This document shows positions 48,032 through 58,614 of a stretch of DNA of 64,000 nt, piece by piece. The notes beneath the pieces were generated by a model. That model was not told the DNA's origin, ran no database searches, and saw only the letters and a list, made by a program, of their open reading frames with translations. The stretch covers positions 212,744 to 276,743 of the forward strand of contig NZ_JACIDX010000006.1 of assembly GCF_014196525.1 (NCBI RefSeq), given 5' to 3'. A program made the translations under genes and the position numbers. Each line of letters begins with the position of its first letter. Position 1 is the first letter of the stretch. This DNA comes from Novosphingobium sediminicola (GTDB lineage Bacteria > Pseudomonadota > Alphaproteobacteria > Sphingomonadales > Sphingomonadaceae).

Positions 48032-49164
48032 CAGACCATCACCAGTTGATCGCGATGGACCACGGCTGGGCGGGGGGCATAGCCGAGGATTTCGGCGTGA
48101 TCGGCCGACTGGCGGCCCATCAGCGCGGCGCATTCGCCCGCGTCATATTCGACCAGCCCATGCGCCAACACCGCGCCCACGTCATCGCGGATGGTCACCG
48201 CATCGCCGCGCGTGAAAGGGCCATCGACCGCGACGATCCCGGCGGCCAGCAGGCTGGCGCCCTGACGCAGGGCTTTTACCGCGCCCGCATCCACGGTCAG
48301 CGAGCCTTTGAGCCGCAACCGCCCGCCCAGCCATGCCTTGCGCGCAGGCTTGCGCGAGCGCGGCAGGAACAGCGTGCCCACGCCCTGTTCCATGATACGG
48401 CGCAGCGGGCTTTCCACCGTGCCATTGCCGATCACCAGCGCGATGCCCGCCATTTCGGCGATTTCCACCGCCTGCAATTTCGAGATCATGCCGCCCGAAC
48501 CCATGCCGCTGCCCGAGAGGGGGCTGGCCATGGCGCGGATTTCGGGGGTGATGCCTTTTACCAGCGGCAGCAATTGCGCGCCCGGTTCCTTGGGGTGGCG
48601 GTCATAGAGGCCGTCTATGTCGGAGAGCAGCAGCACCGCATCGGCGCGCGCGGCCTGCGCCACGCGGGCGGCAAGGCGGTCATTGTCGCCAAAGCGGATT
48701 TCCTGGGTGGCGACCGAATCGTTTTCATTGATGACCGGCACCGCGCCAGCATCCAGCAGGCGGGTCAGCGTGGCCGTGGCGTTGAGGTAACGGCGGCGAT
48801 CCTCCAGATCCTCCAGCGTGAGCAGCAATTGCGCGGCCGTCAGACCATGCGCGCCCAGCAGTTCGGCCCACAGACCCGAAAGCGCGATCTGGCCCACGGC
48901 GGCGGCGGCCTGCGCATCGGCCAGCGAACCGCGCCCGCCCTTTTCCAGCCCCAGCCGCCGCGCACCCAGCGCAATCGCGCCCGAGGACACCACGATCACA
49001 TCCTGACCGCGCGATTTTGCCGCCGCGATTTCCGATACCAGCGCGGTCAGCCATTCGCGCCGCGCGCCTGCATCATCAACCAGCAGGGATGAGCCCACCT
49101 TGAGCACAAGGCGAGGGGTCAGTGCGGGATCGGCAAGGTCGGAGAGCTGGGTTATGAGAGACAT
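48031..49164 (-). CDS. proB: Glutamate 5-kinase with PUA domain
   Basis: Phosphorylates glutamate in the first step of proline synthesis. It has 377 residues. The amino-acid kinase domain (about 1-260) has RLVLKVGSSLLVDD, VIVVSSGAIALG, INENDSV, FGDNDRLAARVA and GGMISKLQA, and the C-terminal PUA domain (about 280-360) contains KGSLTVDAGAVKAL. Feedback inhibition by proline is typical for this form. proA is not adjacent; proC is at 43 kb. Confidence 0.96.
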   Translation of the reverse strand: MSLITQLSDLADPALTPRLVLKVGSSLLVDDAGARREWLTALVSEIAAAKSRGQDVIVVSSGAIALGARRLGLEKGGRGSLADAQAAAAVGQIALSGLWAELLGAHGLTAAQLLLTLEDLEDRRRYLNATATLTRLLDAGAVPVINENDSVATQEIRFGDNDRLAARVAQAARADAVLLLSDIDGLYDRHPKEPGAQLLPLVKGITPEIRAMASPLSGSGMGSGGMISKLQAVEIAEMAGIALVIGNGTVESPLRRIMEQGVGTLFLPRSRKPARKAWLGGRLRLKGSLTVDAGAVKALRQGASLLAAGIVAVDGPFTRGDAVTIRDDVGAVLAHGLVEYDAGECAALMGRQSADHAEILGYAPRPAVVHRDQLVMV

Positions 49165-49227
49165 AGCCGCAGCGGATAGGGCAAAGCGGGCGGGGGAACA
49201 AGGCCCCGCCGCCCGCTATTGGTCCGG

Positions 49228-50016
49228 TTAAAACGCCGGTTCATACCCCGGCGGCAGGTCGCTGATATTGCTGGCCGCACCCTCGACATGGATGCCACAT
49301 TCGGTCTTGTCCCAGCCGCGCCAGCGGCCCGAGCGCGGGTCTTCGCCCGGCGCGACCTTGCTAGTGCAGGGCATGCAGCCGATGGAGGGATAACCCTGCG
49401 CCACCAGCGGATGACGGGGCAGGTCATGCTCGTCCATATAGGCGGCCAGACGGGTTGCGTTCCAGTCGATCAGCGGGTTGATCTTGAGCCGTCCGGCCGC
49501 ATCGGTCGTGTCGAGTTCAAAGATCGGCAGGCCCGCGCGGGTTTCGGCCTGAAACCCTTTGCGACCCGTCACCGAGGCGTCATACCCGGCCAAAGCCTTG
49601 GCCAGCGGAATGACCTTGCGGATCTCGCAGCAGCCGTCCGGGTCATAGGACCAGCGCAGGCCCGCATCGTCCTTCTTGGCCAGCACTTCGGCGTCCGGCG
49701 TCAGGTTGATGACGCCGGTCAGCCCCAGATGCGCGATCAGCGTGTCGCGATAGGCCAGAGTTTCGGGGAAATGCTTGCCGGTTTCGAGGAACAGCACCGG
49801 GGCATCGGGCGCGATGCCCGACACCAGATGGAGCAGCACCGCGCTTTCCGCGCCAAAGCTGGAAACCAGCGCAGCGCGGCCCGCCACGCCCTCGACCAGC
49901 ACCGCGCGCAGCACATCCGCCGTGCTGGCATCGGCATAGCGGGCGTTGAGCGCGGCAACGTCTTCGGCGGTGAAAGCCGCCGAAGTGTCGATGCGGTCGA
50001 TGGGGCGTGCGGCCAT
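49228..50016 (-). CDS. cysH: Assimilatory adenylyl-sulfate (APS/PAPS) reductase CysH, 4Fe-4S type
   Basis: Reduces activated sulfate to sulfite with thioredoxin. It has 262 residues. SSFGAESAVLLHLV is the nucleotide-binding loop. The cluster ligands appear as the pair in DGCCEIRK (near residue 128) and CMPC (near 212), which distinguish the iron-sulfur APS-type enzymes from E. coli CysH. The catalytic Cys is in KTECGIH near residue 240. It is the last gene of the sulfate operon, 1 nt after the DUF934 gene. Confidence 0.95.
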   Translation of the reverse strand: MAARPIDRIDTSAAFTAEDVAALNARYADASTADVLRAVLVEGVAGRAALVSSFGAESAVLLHLVSGIAPDAPVLFLETGKHFPETLAYRDTLIAHLGLTGVINLTPDAEVLAKKDDAGLRWSYDPDGCCEIRKVIPLAKALAGYDASVTGRKGFQAETRAGLPIFELDTTDAAGRLKINPLIDWNATRLAAYMDEHDLPRHPLVAQGYPSIGCMPCTSKVAPGEDPRSGRWRGWDKTECGIHVEGAASNISDLPPGYEPAF

Positions 50017-50017
50017 G

Positions 50018-50447
50018 TTACAGGCCGTGCCTCAAGGCCCAGATCGGTTTGCGGCCATCGACCACGGTGGCCTGATAGACCTGCGGCCAGACCTTGAGCG
50101 CGGTTTCGGCCTGGGCCAGATCGAGCGGAGCGTTGGGCGCGATGGCGTCAAAGCCGCAGCGGTGCAGGTGGCTGAGCATATCGACGCCAATGTCGCCGCT
50201 GGCGCGCAATTCGCCGGTATAGCCCGCCTCGCGCAGGATGCGGGCCGAAGAGAAGCCGCGTCCGTCGGTGAAGGCGGGGAAGGTGACTTCGACCAGCGAG
50301 AGGCGGTCGAGATGGGGGATCAGCGCGCGCGCATCCTCACCCGGCTCGATCACCACGGCGGTGGCATTGGTATCTTCGGCAAAGGCCGAGAGCGCGACGG
50401 TGGGGGCGCTGACGGCCTCTTCACCTTCGCGGAACAGGAACTGGACG

Positions 50448-50455
<8 letters not shown>
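50018..50455 (-). CDS. DUF934 protein of the sulfite reductase operon
   Basis: A protein of 145 residues. The family core LIEPGxD-like VIEPGEDARALIPHL, then FPAFTDGRGFSSARILRE and the C-terminal LDLAQAETAL are characteristic of DUF934. It is nearly always encoded beside cysI and cysH in proteobacteria, which suggests an accessory role in sulfite reduction, but no biochemical function is established. It overlaps cysI by 8 nt. Confidence 0.9.
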
Positions 50456-52102
<1,647 letters not shown>

Positions 52103-52103
<1 letters not shown>

Positions 52104-52393
52104 CAGAGCACCTTGTCGGGGGTCGCGGTGGGATCGAGGCTGAGATCAAGGCGGACCGTGGGGCCCAGCGCGCGGATGCGCTCCTTGATGTGAGCGGGAC
52201 GGATGCCATCGGCGGTCTGTTCCGCCTCGATGACATAGGCGCCATTGACGCGTCGGGCGGCTTCCTCGGCGGCGATCACGGCGGCGGCTTCATCGCCCAT
52301 ATCCGCCGCATCGTTGACATGGAGCGACCATGCCGCACCATTCCACCAGGTCACCGCCCCGGATTTCAGGTCATTGCCCGTGATAATCTTCAC
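52103..52393 (-). CDS. DUF2849 protein of the sulfite reductase operon
   Basis: A protein of 96 residues beginning ITGNDLKSGAVTWWNG, the typical DUF2849 opening, followed by WSLHVNDAADM and a helical middle. It is found between cobA/cysG and cysI in alphaproteobacteria; function unknown. Both ends overlap neighbours (4 nt with cobA, 1 nt with cysI), so its translation is tied to theirs. Confidence 0.88.
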
Positions 52394-53184
52394 TTTATTG
52401 CCTCCAGCGCCACGCGGGCTAGTTCGGACGGGGCGCGCGCGGTCACGGCGCCGATGATGATAAGGGCAGGGCTTTGCACCCTCTCACGCTCCACCAGATC
52501 GGCCAGAGCCGCCAGCGGGGAACGCAGCACGCGCATATCGGGCCGCGTGGCATTTTCAACCACCGCCAGCGGGGTTTCCGGGGAAAGCCCGTCAGCGATC
52601 AGCTTTTCGGCAATCTGCGCGGCCGTCGCCAGCCCCATATAGATGACCAGCGTGCGCCCGATGCCCGCAAGGCCAGCCCAGTTCTGGTCGGTAAGGCCCT
52701 TGCACTGGCCCGAGACAAAGCTGACCACGCTGGCCGCGTCGCGGTGGGTCAGGGGCAGGAGCGCCGCAGCGCCCGCGCCGACCGCCGCCGAAATGCCCGG
52801 CACGACCTCGACCGGAACGCCCGCTGCGATGCAGGCTTCGGCCTCTTCGCCGCCGCGCCCGAAGATGAAGGGATCGCCGCCCTTCAAACGCAGCACATCG
52901 CCCCCGGCCAGCGCCTCGCGCACCAGCAGGGCGTTGATGTCGTCCTGCGGCATCGAATGGCGGCTGCGGCGCTTGGCCACGCTGATCAGACGCGCACCCG
53001 CAGGCGCCATGGCCAGAATGCGCGGATCGACCAGCCCGTCATGCACGACCAGCCGCGCCGACATGATCAGCCGCGCCGCGCGCAGCGTCAGCAGATCGGG
53101 ATCGCCCGGCCCCGCGCCGACCAGCCAGACTTTGCCCATAGGGGCATTCGGGCCGGACATGCCAGAAGAGGTGGTTTCATTCAT
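52390..53184 (-). CDS. cobA: Uroporphyrinogen-III C-methyltransferase
   Basis: Methylates uroporphyrinogen III twice to give precorrin-2, the siroheme precursor needed by the sulfite reductase. It has 264 residues from ATG 53184. WLVGAGPGDPDLLTLRA is the first SUMT signature, VLRLKGGDPFIFGRGGEEAEA the second (quoted by its ends if read in pieces), and VPGISAAVGAGA follows. An in-frame ATG at 53268 would add 28 residues without family similarity, so the start is uncertain. No CysG oxidase/chelatase domain is fused. First gene of the operon. Confidence 0.93.
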   Translation of the reverse strand: MNETTSSGMSGPNAPMGKVWLVGAGPGDPDLLTLRAARLIMSARLVVHDGLVDPRILAMAPAGARLISVAKRRSRHSMPQDDINALLVREALAGGDVLRLKGGDPFIFGRGGEEAEACIAAGVPVEVVPGISAAVGAGAAALLPLTHRDAASVVSFVSGQCKGLTDQNWAGLAGIGRTLVIYMGLATAAQIAEKLIADGLSPETPLAVVENATRPDMRVLRSPLAALADLVERERVQSPALIIIGAVTARAPSELARVALEAIK

Positions 53185-53387
53185 GGTCGCCCCCATGGGC
53201 CCATGCGCGCAAGGATGAAAGGCAGAATGGCTTTGGCCGGGGGAAGGGAAACTTTTGTCCGTGGTCATGGCTCGCCTGATCGAGGGTTTAGCTGCTTGAC
53301 CAAGGGCAAATGCGGAATTGCGGCGAGAAGGGGAATTAACGACGATTGACTAGTTTTCGTACATAATTGTCAGGGGCGGAGGCGGAT

Positions 53388-54476
53388 TTGAAGCATCACC
53401 TTATTCTGGTCGTGGATGATGATGTTCTCTCGCAGGGGCTGGTTTGCGGGATCATCGCGGCGGCCAAGCCCAATTCGCGCAGCATCATCGCCGCCAATGG
53501 GCATCAGGCGCTGGAAATGTGCCGCGAACAGGAAATCGACTGTGTGCTGGTCGATTATGAAATGCCCGATATGGACGGGCTGACGCTGGTGCGGTTGCTG
53601 CGTGAACAATATCCGTTTTTGCCGATCATTCTGTGCACCGGGGCGGGCGATGAATTGCTGGCCGCCGAAACGCTGAAAAGCGGGGCGACCGACTATTTCC
53701 CGAAAAACCGCATGTCGCCCGTGGCGCTGCGCCGCGCGGTCAACAATGCCATCGAGATTAACGAGCGGATGAAGATCATCCACGACCAGCAGCTCGACAT
53801 CGAAGCCTTTGGCTTTGCGCTGGCCCATGATTTCAAACAGCCTGTGCGCCAGATCATCACCTTTTCCGACATGATCGCGCAGGAGACGAAAAGGCTGAAA
53901 GGCGAACGTCTGCCCCAGATGCTCAAATTCATGGGCGATGCCGCGCGCAGGCTCGACTCGCTGGTCGATGTGATGGTGCAGTATACTTTGCTGCAACAGA
54001 CGCCTGAACTGAAGCTCTGTGTTTTTTCCGCCATTTTGAAGGAAACGATTGCATCTCTTCAGGATTATATCACCTCAAGAAATGCCACAGTGAATTTTAC
54101 CGGCGATGCGCTGGTTCTGGTTAATGCCTCTTTCCTGTCACAAGTTCTCCAGAACCTGATTATCAACGGTATCAAGTATAACAAAAGCGAACAGCCGGTG
54201 ATTGATATATCGGCGGTACAGAATGGCGATATTGCGCTGATCAATGTTACCGACAATGGCATCGGTATCGAGAAGCAATATCTCGAACATGTCTTCAAAC
54301 CGCTGACCCGTCTGCACAATCGTTCGGAATATGAAGGGTCGGGGCTGGGGCTGACGCTGGCGCGCAAGGCGGTTTCGGCGATGCGCGGCGATATAAAGTG
54401 TGAATCCACCCCCGGCGTCGGTAGCACTTTCTCGCTGAAATTGAAAACCGCGTCGGCGCAGGACGCGGCGGCCTGA
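53388..54476 (+). CDS. Hybrid response regulator/histidine kinase (REC-HisKA-HATPase)
   Basis: A cytoplasmic protein of 362 residues with no membrane segment. An N-terminal receiver (about 1-120) has the acidic patch VVDDD and phosphoacceptor Asp in VDYEMPDMDG. A HisKA-like helix has FALAHDFKQPVRQI with the candidate phospho-His, and the ATPase domain contains QNLIINGIKYNKS (N box), VTDNGIGI (G1) and EGSGLGLTLARK (G2). No ATG exists in a suitable position; I choose the TTG at 53388 because GGAGG lies 5 nt upstream, giving the start KHHLILVVDDD. A TTG at 53367 is the alternative. Divergent from cobA. Confidence 0.85.
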   Translation: MKHHLILVVDDDVLSQGLVCGIIAAAKPNSRSIIAANGHQALEMCREQEIDCVLVDYEMPDMDGLTLVRLLREQYPFLPIILCTGAGDELLAAETLKSGATDYFPKNRMSPVALRRAVNNAIEINERMKIIHDQQLDIEAFGFALAHDFKQPVRQIITFSDMIAQETKRLKGERLPQMLKFMGDAARRLDSLVDVMVQYTLLQQTPELKLCVFSAILKETIASLQDYITSRNATVNFTGDALVLVNASFLSQVLQNLIINGIKYNKSEQPVIDISAVQNGDIALINVTDNGIGIEKQYLEHVFKPLTRLHNRSEYEGSGLGLTLARKAVSAMRGDIKCESTPGVGSTFSLKLKTASAQDAAA

Positions 54477-54572
54477 CAAGCGTATAAAAGAACCATAGTG
54501 GATTATTGTCCGGGGGCTTTTGGTTAATCGCCGGTTTGACGTCAATACTTATTGGCCTTTAAGATAAATTCC

Positions 54573-54725
54573 ATGGCGACTGTCGAGAGTGAGGGCGATG
54601 AGGAGGGTTCAACTGGGACGGAGGATGAAGAAAGCGAATTGATCGAAGGAAGATTTCGACATGAACAACAAGAATTCTTCATGGGGATTGCGGCCCGCGC
54701 ATCGGGCCGTCTGCGCCTTGCGTGA
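54573..54725 (+). CDS. Possible small acidic ORF in the leader of the PAS-kinase gene
   Basis: An open frame of 50 codons starting ATVESEGDEEGSTGTEDEE, strongly acidic at the N-terminus, then RFRHEQQEFF and a basic end. No convincing ribosome-binding site stands before its ATG and no family is recognised. It is one of two overlapping small frames in the 282-bp gap between kinase genes; at most one is likely to be real. Confidence 0.2.
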   Translation: MATVESEGDEEGSTGTEDEESELIEGRFRHEQQEFFMGIAARASGRLRLA

Positions 54726-54762
54726 TACCGCGCAACGAGCGCCGGAGGCCTCGCGGCCATGA
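54661..54762 (+). CDS. Possible 33-codon leader peptide overlapping the PAS-kinase start
   Basis: Begins NNKNSSWGLRPAHRAVCALR and ends with a TGA that overlaps the ATG at 54759 as ATGA. AAGGA (54646-54650) stands 10 nt before its ATG. The overlap geometry is the same as that between the well-supported coupled genes of this window, which suggests translational coupling to the kinase. It is short and without a known family. Confidence 0.3.
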   Translation: MNNKNSSWGLRPAHRAVCALRDTAQRAPEASRP

Positions 54763-55874
54763 TGGAACAACCCGCAACCATGCCTTTTCAGGCGGCCGAT
54801 ATGGACAGCGCGTTTCGCGCCCTGTTCGACTCCTCGCCCTGCGGATTGATCCTGCTGGATGAAGCCGGACGGATTGTTCATGTAAACCAGCGGCTTCAGG
54901 ACATTTTCGACTATGATGCGTCCGAAATGCTGGGGCAACCGGTCGAGATGCTGCTGCCCCATCGCGACCGGGCCCAGCATGTGGGGCTGCGCGATGGCTT
55001 TATCAAAAGCCCGTCGGTGCGGCCGATGGGGCTGGGGCGCGATCTGTCGGGGCGGCGCAAGGACGGGATGGAAATCCCGGTCGAAATCGCGCTGACCTTT
55101 GTCGATCTGCCCCAGGGGCGGATGACCTGCGCGCTGGTGATCGACATCACGCTGCGCAAACGGGCCGAACTGCGCCTGCGCGAGGCCAATGTGCAGCTTG
55201 AAGAATTTACCCATGTGGCCTCGCATGATCTGCGCAGCCCCCTGCGCGGGATCGCCAATCTGATCGAATTCATCGAGGAGGATTATGGCGAGAGCGCCCC
55301 GCCCGAGGTGCGCCGCAACCTTGGCCGGATGGCCGATAGGATCAGCGCGATGGAGCGGCTGATCGATGACTTGCTGACCTATGCCCGCGCGGGGCGGCGC
55401 ACGCTGAAAACCGAGGCGATCGACCTTGGCTCTATCGTGGATGAAGTGATCGCGCTGGAGGCGCCGGGGCCGGGGGTTCACATCGACGTCGATATTGCGC
55501 TGGAGCCTTTCGAAGGTGTGCGCGTGCCCATCTCCACCGTGCTGCGCAATCTTGTCTCCAATGCTGTGAAGCATCATGATCTCGACGAAAAACACATTCT
55601 CGTGCGCGCCAGAGCCGAAGGCATCATGTGCGTGATTGATGTGCGCGACGATGGTCCGGGAATCGCGCAGGCGGCTCAGGGACGCGCCTTTCGGCTTTTT
55701 CAGACAGTATCAAGTTCCGGGCGCAACAATGCCGGGCTTGGCCTTGCGGTGACCAAAAGGTTGGTGGAAGCGCATGGCGGCAATATCGAATTGATGAGCG
55801 ATGATGGCCAGAGGGGCTGTCATTTCCGGGTTTACTGGCCCCGATTTGCTAGGAGCGATCTCGATGACTGCTAG
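54759..55874 (+). CDS. PAS-domain sensor histidine kinase
   Basis: A soluble kinase of 371 residues. One PAS domain (about 15-135) starts FRALFDSSPCGLILLDEAG and ends with the PAC-like segment VIDITLRKRAE. The HisKA domain has FTHVASHDLRSPLRGI with the phospho-His, and the HATPase domain has RNLVSNAVKHHD, VRDDGPGI and NNAGLGLAVTKRLVE. The H-box type is that of phytochrome-like kinases that pair with single-domain receivers, which fits the overlapping downstream receiver gene. The signal is unknown. Confidence 0.9.
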   Translation: MMEQPATMPFQAADMDSAFRALFDSSPCGLILLDEAGRIVHVNQRLQDIFDYDASEMLGQPVEMLLPHRDRAQHVGLRDGFIKSPSVRPMGLGRDLSGRRKDGMEIPVEIALTFVDLPQGRMTCALVIDITLRKRAELRLREANVQLEEFTHVASHDLRSPLRGIANLIEFIEEDYGESAPPEVRRNLGRMADRISAMERLIDDLLTYARAGRRTLKTEAIDLGSIVDEVIALEAPGPGVHIDVDIALEPFEGVRVPISTVLRNLVSNAVKHHDLDEKHILVRARAEGIMCVIDVRDDGPGIAQAAQGRAFRLFQTVSSSGRNNAGLGLAVTKRLVEAHGGNIELMSDDGQRGCHFRVYWPRFARSDLDDC

Positions 55875-56295
55875 GCTCAATGTCCTGATTGTCGATGATG
55901 ATGACCTTACCGCCGAAATTGTATCCAGGTCGTTGAAAAAATCAGGGATCGATTTCAAGGTCATCCATGCCAGCGATGGTCAGGAAGGCCTTGAAATCAT
56001 GCGGGGCCAATCAGAAAAGAGGATTGATCAGCCCTTTGTGACTTTGCTTGACCTGAACATGCCGAGGATGAACGGCTTTGAATTTCTTCAGGCAGTGCGG
56101 GCCGATCCGGGGCTTTCTTCTGCGGTCATTTTTGTGCTGTCCACGTCCGACTCCGACTCCGATCTGGTCCGCGCCTATCGGGACCAGATTGCAGGCTATT
56201 TGCTGAAATCGGCGGTTGGGCCGCAAATGATACGCCTGACAACCTTGCTTGGCGATTACGCCCATTCGGTGCGTCTGCCTCCACTTCCGCATTGA
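55864..56295 (+). CDS. Single-domain response regulator (Rcp1/CheY type)
   Basis: A protein of 143 residues consisting only of a receiver domain. The acidic patch is LIVDDDD, the phosphoacceptor Asp is in LLDLNMPRMNGFEFL near residue 61, followed by VLSTSDSDSD and the conserved Lys in YLLKSA. There is no output domain. Its ATG overlaps the PAS-kinase frame by 11 nt with GGAG upstream, so it is the probable partner of that kinase. It likely passes phosphate to the Hpt of the next protein or acts by protein contact. Confidence 0.9.
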   Translation: MTARLNVLIVDDDDLTAEIVSRSLKKSGIDFKVIHASDGQEGLEIMRGQSEKRIDQPFVTLLDLNMPRMNGFEFLQAVRADPGLSSAVIFVLSTSDSDSDLVRAYRDQIAGYLLKSAVGPQMIRLTTLLGDYAHSVRLPPLPH

Positions 56296-56301
56296 TACGC
56301 C

Positions 56302-58323
56302 ATGACCGAGATCGCCCCCCAAGCCATCCTGCTGGTTGATGACGATGATGTGGACCGCGAGGTGTTCATCCGCGCGCTCGACCGGATGGGGATGTTTTCG
56401 ACCATAGCCGAGGCCAATTGCCTGGATTCGGCGCGCGAACAATTGCGCAGGCACAAGTTTGACTGCGTGCTGCTCGATTACCATCTGGGCGGCGAATTGG
56501 GCACCGATCTTGTGCCCGATATCCATGCCCACCGCGATGAGCCTTGCCCGGTCATTCTGGTCACTTTGCGCGATGCCGAAGAGGTGTTGGCCGATTCGAT
56601 GCGGCGCGGGGTTTCCGATTATGTGGCGAAGGCCACGGTCAGCCCAGAACGCCTGCGCGAGGTCATCATCAGCGCGATCCGCCGGGCTGAGCTGGAACAT
56701 GCCACATGGCTGGCCGATGAACGCCTGCGTCAGGCCACCGAGGCGCTGCGCGACGAGCATGAGCGATCCTTGCAGCGCGCACTGGACGAGGCGCAATCGG
56801 CCAATCGCGCGAAAAGCATGTTCGTGGCCAATATGAGCCATGAAATCCGCACGCCGTTGAACGCGATCATCGGGCTGAGCTATCTGTTGGAGCGGACCAA
56901 GCTGGACCAGCAGCAGGGCGACCTGCTGGGCAAGATCAAGGCGGCGAGCCGGGCCTTGCTGGGCATCGTCAACGATGTGCTGGATATATCCAAGATCGAG
57001 GCGAACCAGATCGATCTGGCCGTTGCCCCGTTCAGCCTGAACGAGGTGCTGCGCAGCATCGAGGGGCTGGCTCTGGTCCAGATCGGCAGCCGCAAATTGC
57101 GCTTCACCCTGCGGCGAGGGAGCAGCTTGCCCGATATGGTCGTGGGCGATGGCGGGCGGTTGCACCAGATCCTGCTCAACCTTGTCACCAATGCGATCAA
57201 ATTCACCGAGACGGGCGAGGTCAGCCTGAGCGTCTCGGTCAAGAACCGTAATGACGCGATGGCGCATCTGCGCTTTCAGGTGGATGACACCGGCATCGGC
57301 ATCGAACCGGAGCATATCAGCCGCCTGTTCCACCCCTTTGAACAGGGCGATGTGTCCACCACCCGGCGGTTTGGCGGAACGGGGCTGGGCCTGTCGATTT
57401 CGCGCGATCTGGCCGTTCTGATGGGCGGCCATATCGATGCCGCCAGCGAGCCGGGCAAAGGGAGTCATTTCTGGGTAGATCTGCCCTTCGAACTGGCCTC
57501 GGACGATCTGGTCGTGGCCGATGATCCGGGCGATGAGGTGGGCGCCCCCCGGCTCAAGGGCGTGCGCGTGCTGATCGTGGATGACAGCGAGATCAATCTG
57601 GAAGTGGCCCGCCATGTGCTGGAACTGGAAAGCGCGATTGTCACCACGGCGGAAAATGGCGCGCGGGCGGTGGAAAAGGTGATCGCTGAAAGAGGCGGAT
57701 TTGACGTTATCCTGATGGATATCCAGATGCCGGTGATGGATGGCTATGAGGCCTTTCGCCAGATCGAATGGACGCTGGGTTCGGCTCGGCCCGCCGTGGT
57801 GGCATTGACGGCGGGTGCGGCCCATTGCGACGATCGCGACGCCACGCTGGTAAGGATGGACGGGCTGATCACCAAACCTTTTGATGCCAAGACGCTGATC
57901 GAGGTGATCCGGCAAAAGGTGGCCGCAGGGCACCCCGAACCCGAAATGGGCCGCCCGGGCGATGCGGCAGGCCATGCCGACGAATGGCCGGTGATCGACG
58001 GCATCGATGTTGACGATGCACGCGAAAGGCTGGCCGATAACAAGGCGCTGTTCCTCAATTCGCTGCAACGCTTTCTGGACGAAAACGAACAGATCGCGGC
58101 GGTTGAAGAATCCGCCTCGCCGATGATGAAGCGGTTGCACAGGATGAAGGGGAACGCGGGCCTTTTGGGCATGCAGCGTATCCGCATCATGGCGCAAAGG
58201 GCCGAAACCGCGCTGGGCCGCAACGAAGGGCCGATGGCAAAGCGATTGCTGGGCGAGTTGGACGCCGAGTTGAAGGCGGTCGCGGCGGGGTTGCAGGCCT
58301 ATCGGTTGAAGCAGGCGGGGTAG
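56302..58323 (+). CDS. Hybrid sensor kinase REC-HisKA-HATPase-REC-Hpt
   Basis: A protein of 673 residues holding a whole phosphorelay. REC1 (about 5-125) has VDDDDVDRE and [12 protein letters not shown] coiled coil (about 130-170) leads to HisKA with [18 protein letters not shown] (near 175), then the HATPase with [18 protein letters not shown] and [17 protein letters not shown]2 (about 425-545) has [13 protein letters not shown] and [11 protein letters not shown], and the C-terminal Hpt domain has [13 protein letters not shown] with the phospho-His. No membrane helices, so the input is presumably REC1 or a partner protein. It starts 6 nt after the receiver gene and is followed by a palindromic repeat. 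Confidence 0.92.
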   Translation: MTEIAPQAILLVDDDDVDREVFIRALDRMGMFSTIAEANCLDSAREQLRRHKFDCVLLDYHLGGELGTDLVPDIHAHRDEPCPVILVTLRDAEEVLADSMRRGVSDYVAKATVSPERLREVIISAIRRAELEHATWLADERLRQATEALRDEHERSLQRALDEAQSANRAKSMFVANMSHEIRTPLNAIIGLSYLLERTKLDQQQGDLLGKIKAASRALLGIVNDVLDISKIEANQIDLAVAPFSLNEVLRSIEGLALVQIGSRKLRFTLRRGSSLPDMVVGDGGRLHQILLNLVTNAIKFTETGEVSLSVSVKNRNDAMAHLRFQVDDTGIGIEPEHISRLFHPFEQGDVSTTRRFGGTGLGLSISRDLAVLMGGHIDAASEPGKGSHFWVDLPFELASDDLVVADDPGDEVGAPRLKGVRVLIVDDSEINLEVARHVLELESAIVTTAENGARAVEKVIAERGGFDVILMDIQMPVMDGYEAFRQIEWTLGSARPAVVALTAGAAHCDDRDATLVRMDGLITKPFDAKTLIEVIRQKVAAGHPEPEMGRPGDAAGHADEWPVIDGIDVDDARERLADNKALFLNSLQRFLDENEQIAAVEESASPMMKRLHRMKGNAGLLGMQRIRIMAQRAETALGRNEGPMAKRLLGELDAELKAVAAGLQAYRLKQAG

Positions 58324-58330
58324 AGAGATG

Positions 58331-58548
58331 CCTCCGGCGGGTTAAGGGCGGGGGCCCTTAACAATCCCGTTATGAGGTGACGCATGGTTGGCGTGTATGA
58401 TGGATATAAAGCCTGCGGCGCAGACGGGTATGACTTTGCCGCGCCGCAGGCTTTCAACCCATGCCGCAAACACATCCATGCCAACCAAGCGCCACCCCAT
58501 TAATGGGATTGCAAAGGGACGAGTCCTTTTGCCCGCCGGAGGCATCCT
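58331..58548. repeat. Modular palindromic intergenic element, copy 5 (A hairpin, central hairpin, inverted A hairpin)
   Basis: Left type A hairpin has arms GTTAAGGGC (58341-58349) and GCCCTTAAC (58354-58362), loop GGGG: two base pairs differ from other copies and both arms changed together. Nested inside are GCATGGTTGGCGTG (58382-58395) with CATGCCAACCAAGC (58477-58490), and a central perfect 14-bp inverted repeat AAAGCCTGCGGCGC (58408-58421, 58441-58454). The right hairpin is inverted type A (58511-58519, 58524-58532, loop CGAG) with one wobble pair. The whole is one large nested palindrome, starting 7 nt after the hybrid kinase stop. Confidence 0.9.
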
Positions 58549-58614
58549 TCCTAAAAAAACCTGGCTCCCCATCAACCGTCTGGCCAATGGCGGAGCATTC
58601 GCTAAAGTGGGGGT

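Noticed and set aside
47105..49164. proB and the epimerase as part of an obgE operon
   Set aside because: In many bacteria obgE and proB are co-directional neighbours, but here they are convergent with a hairpin between them.
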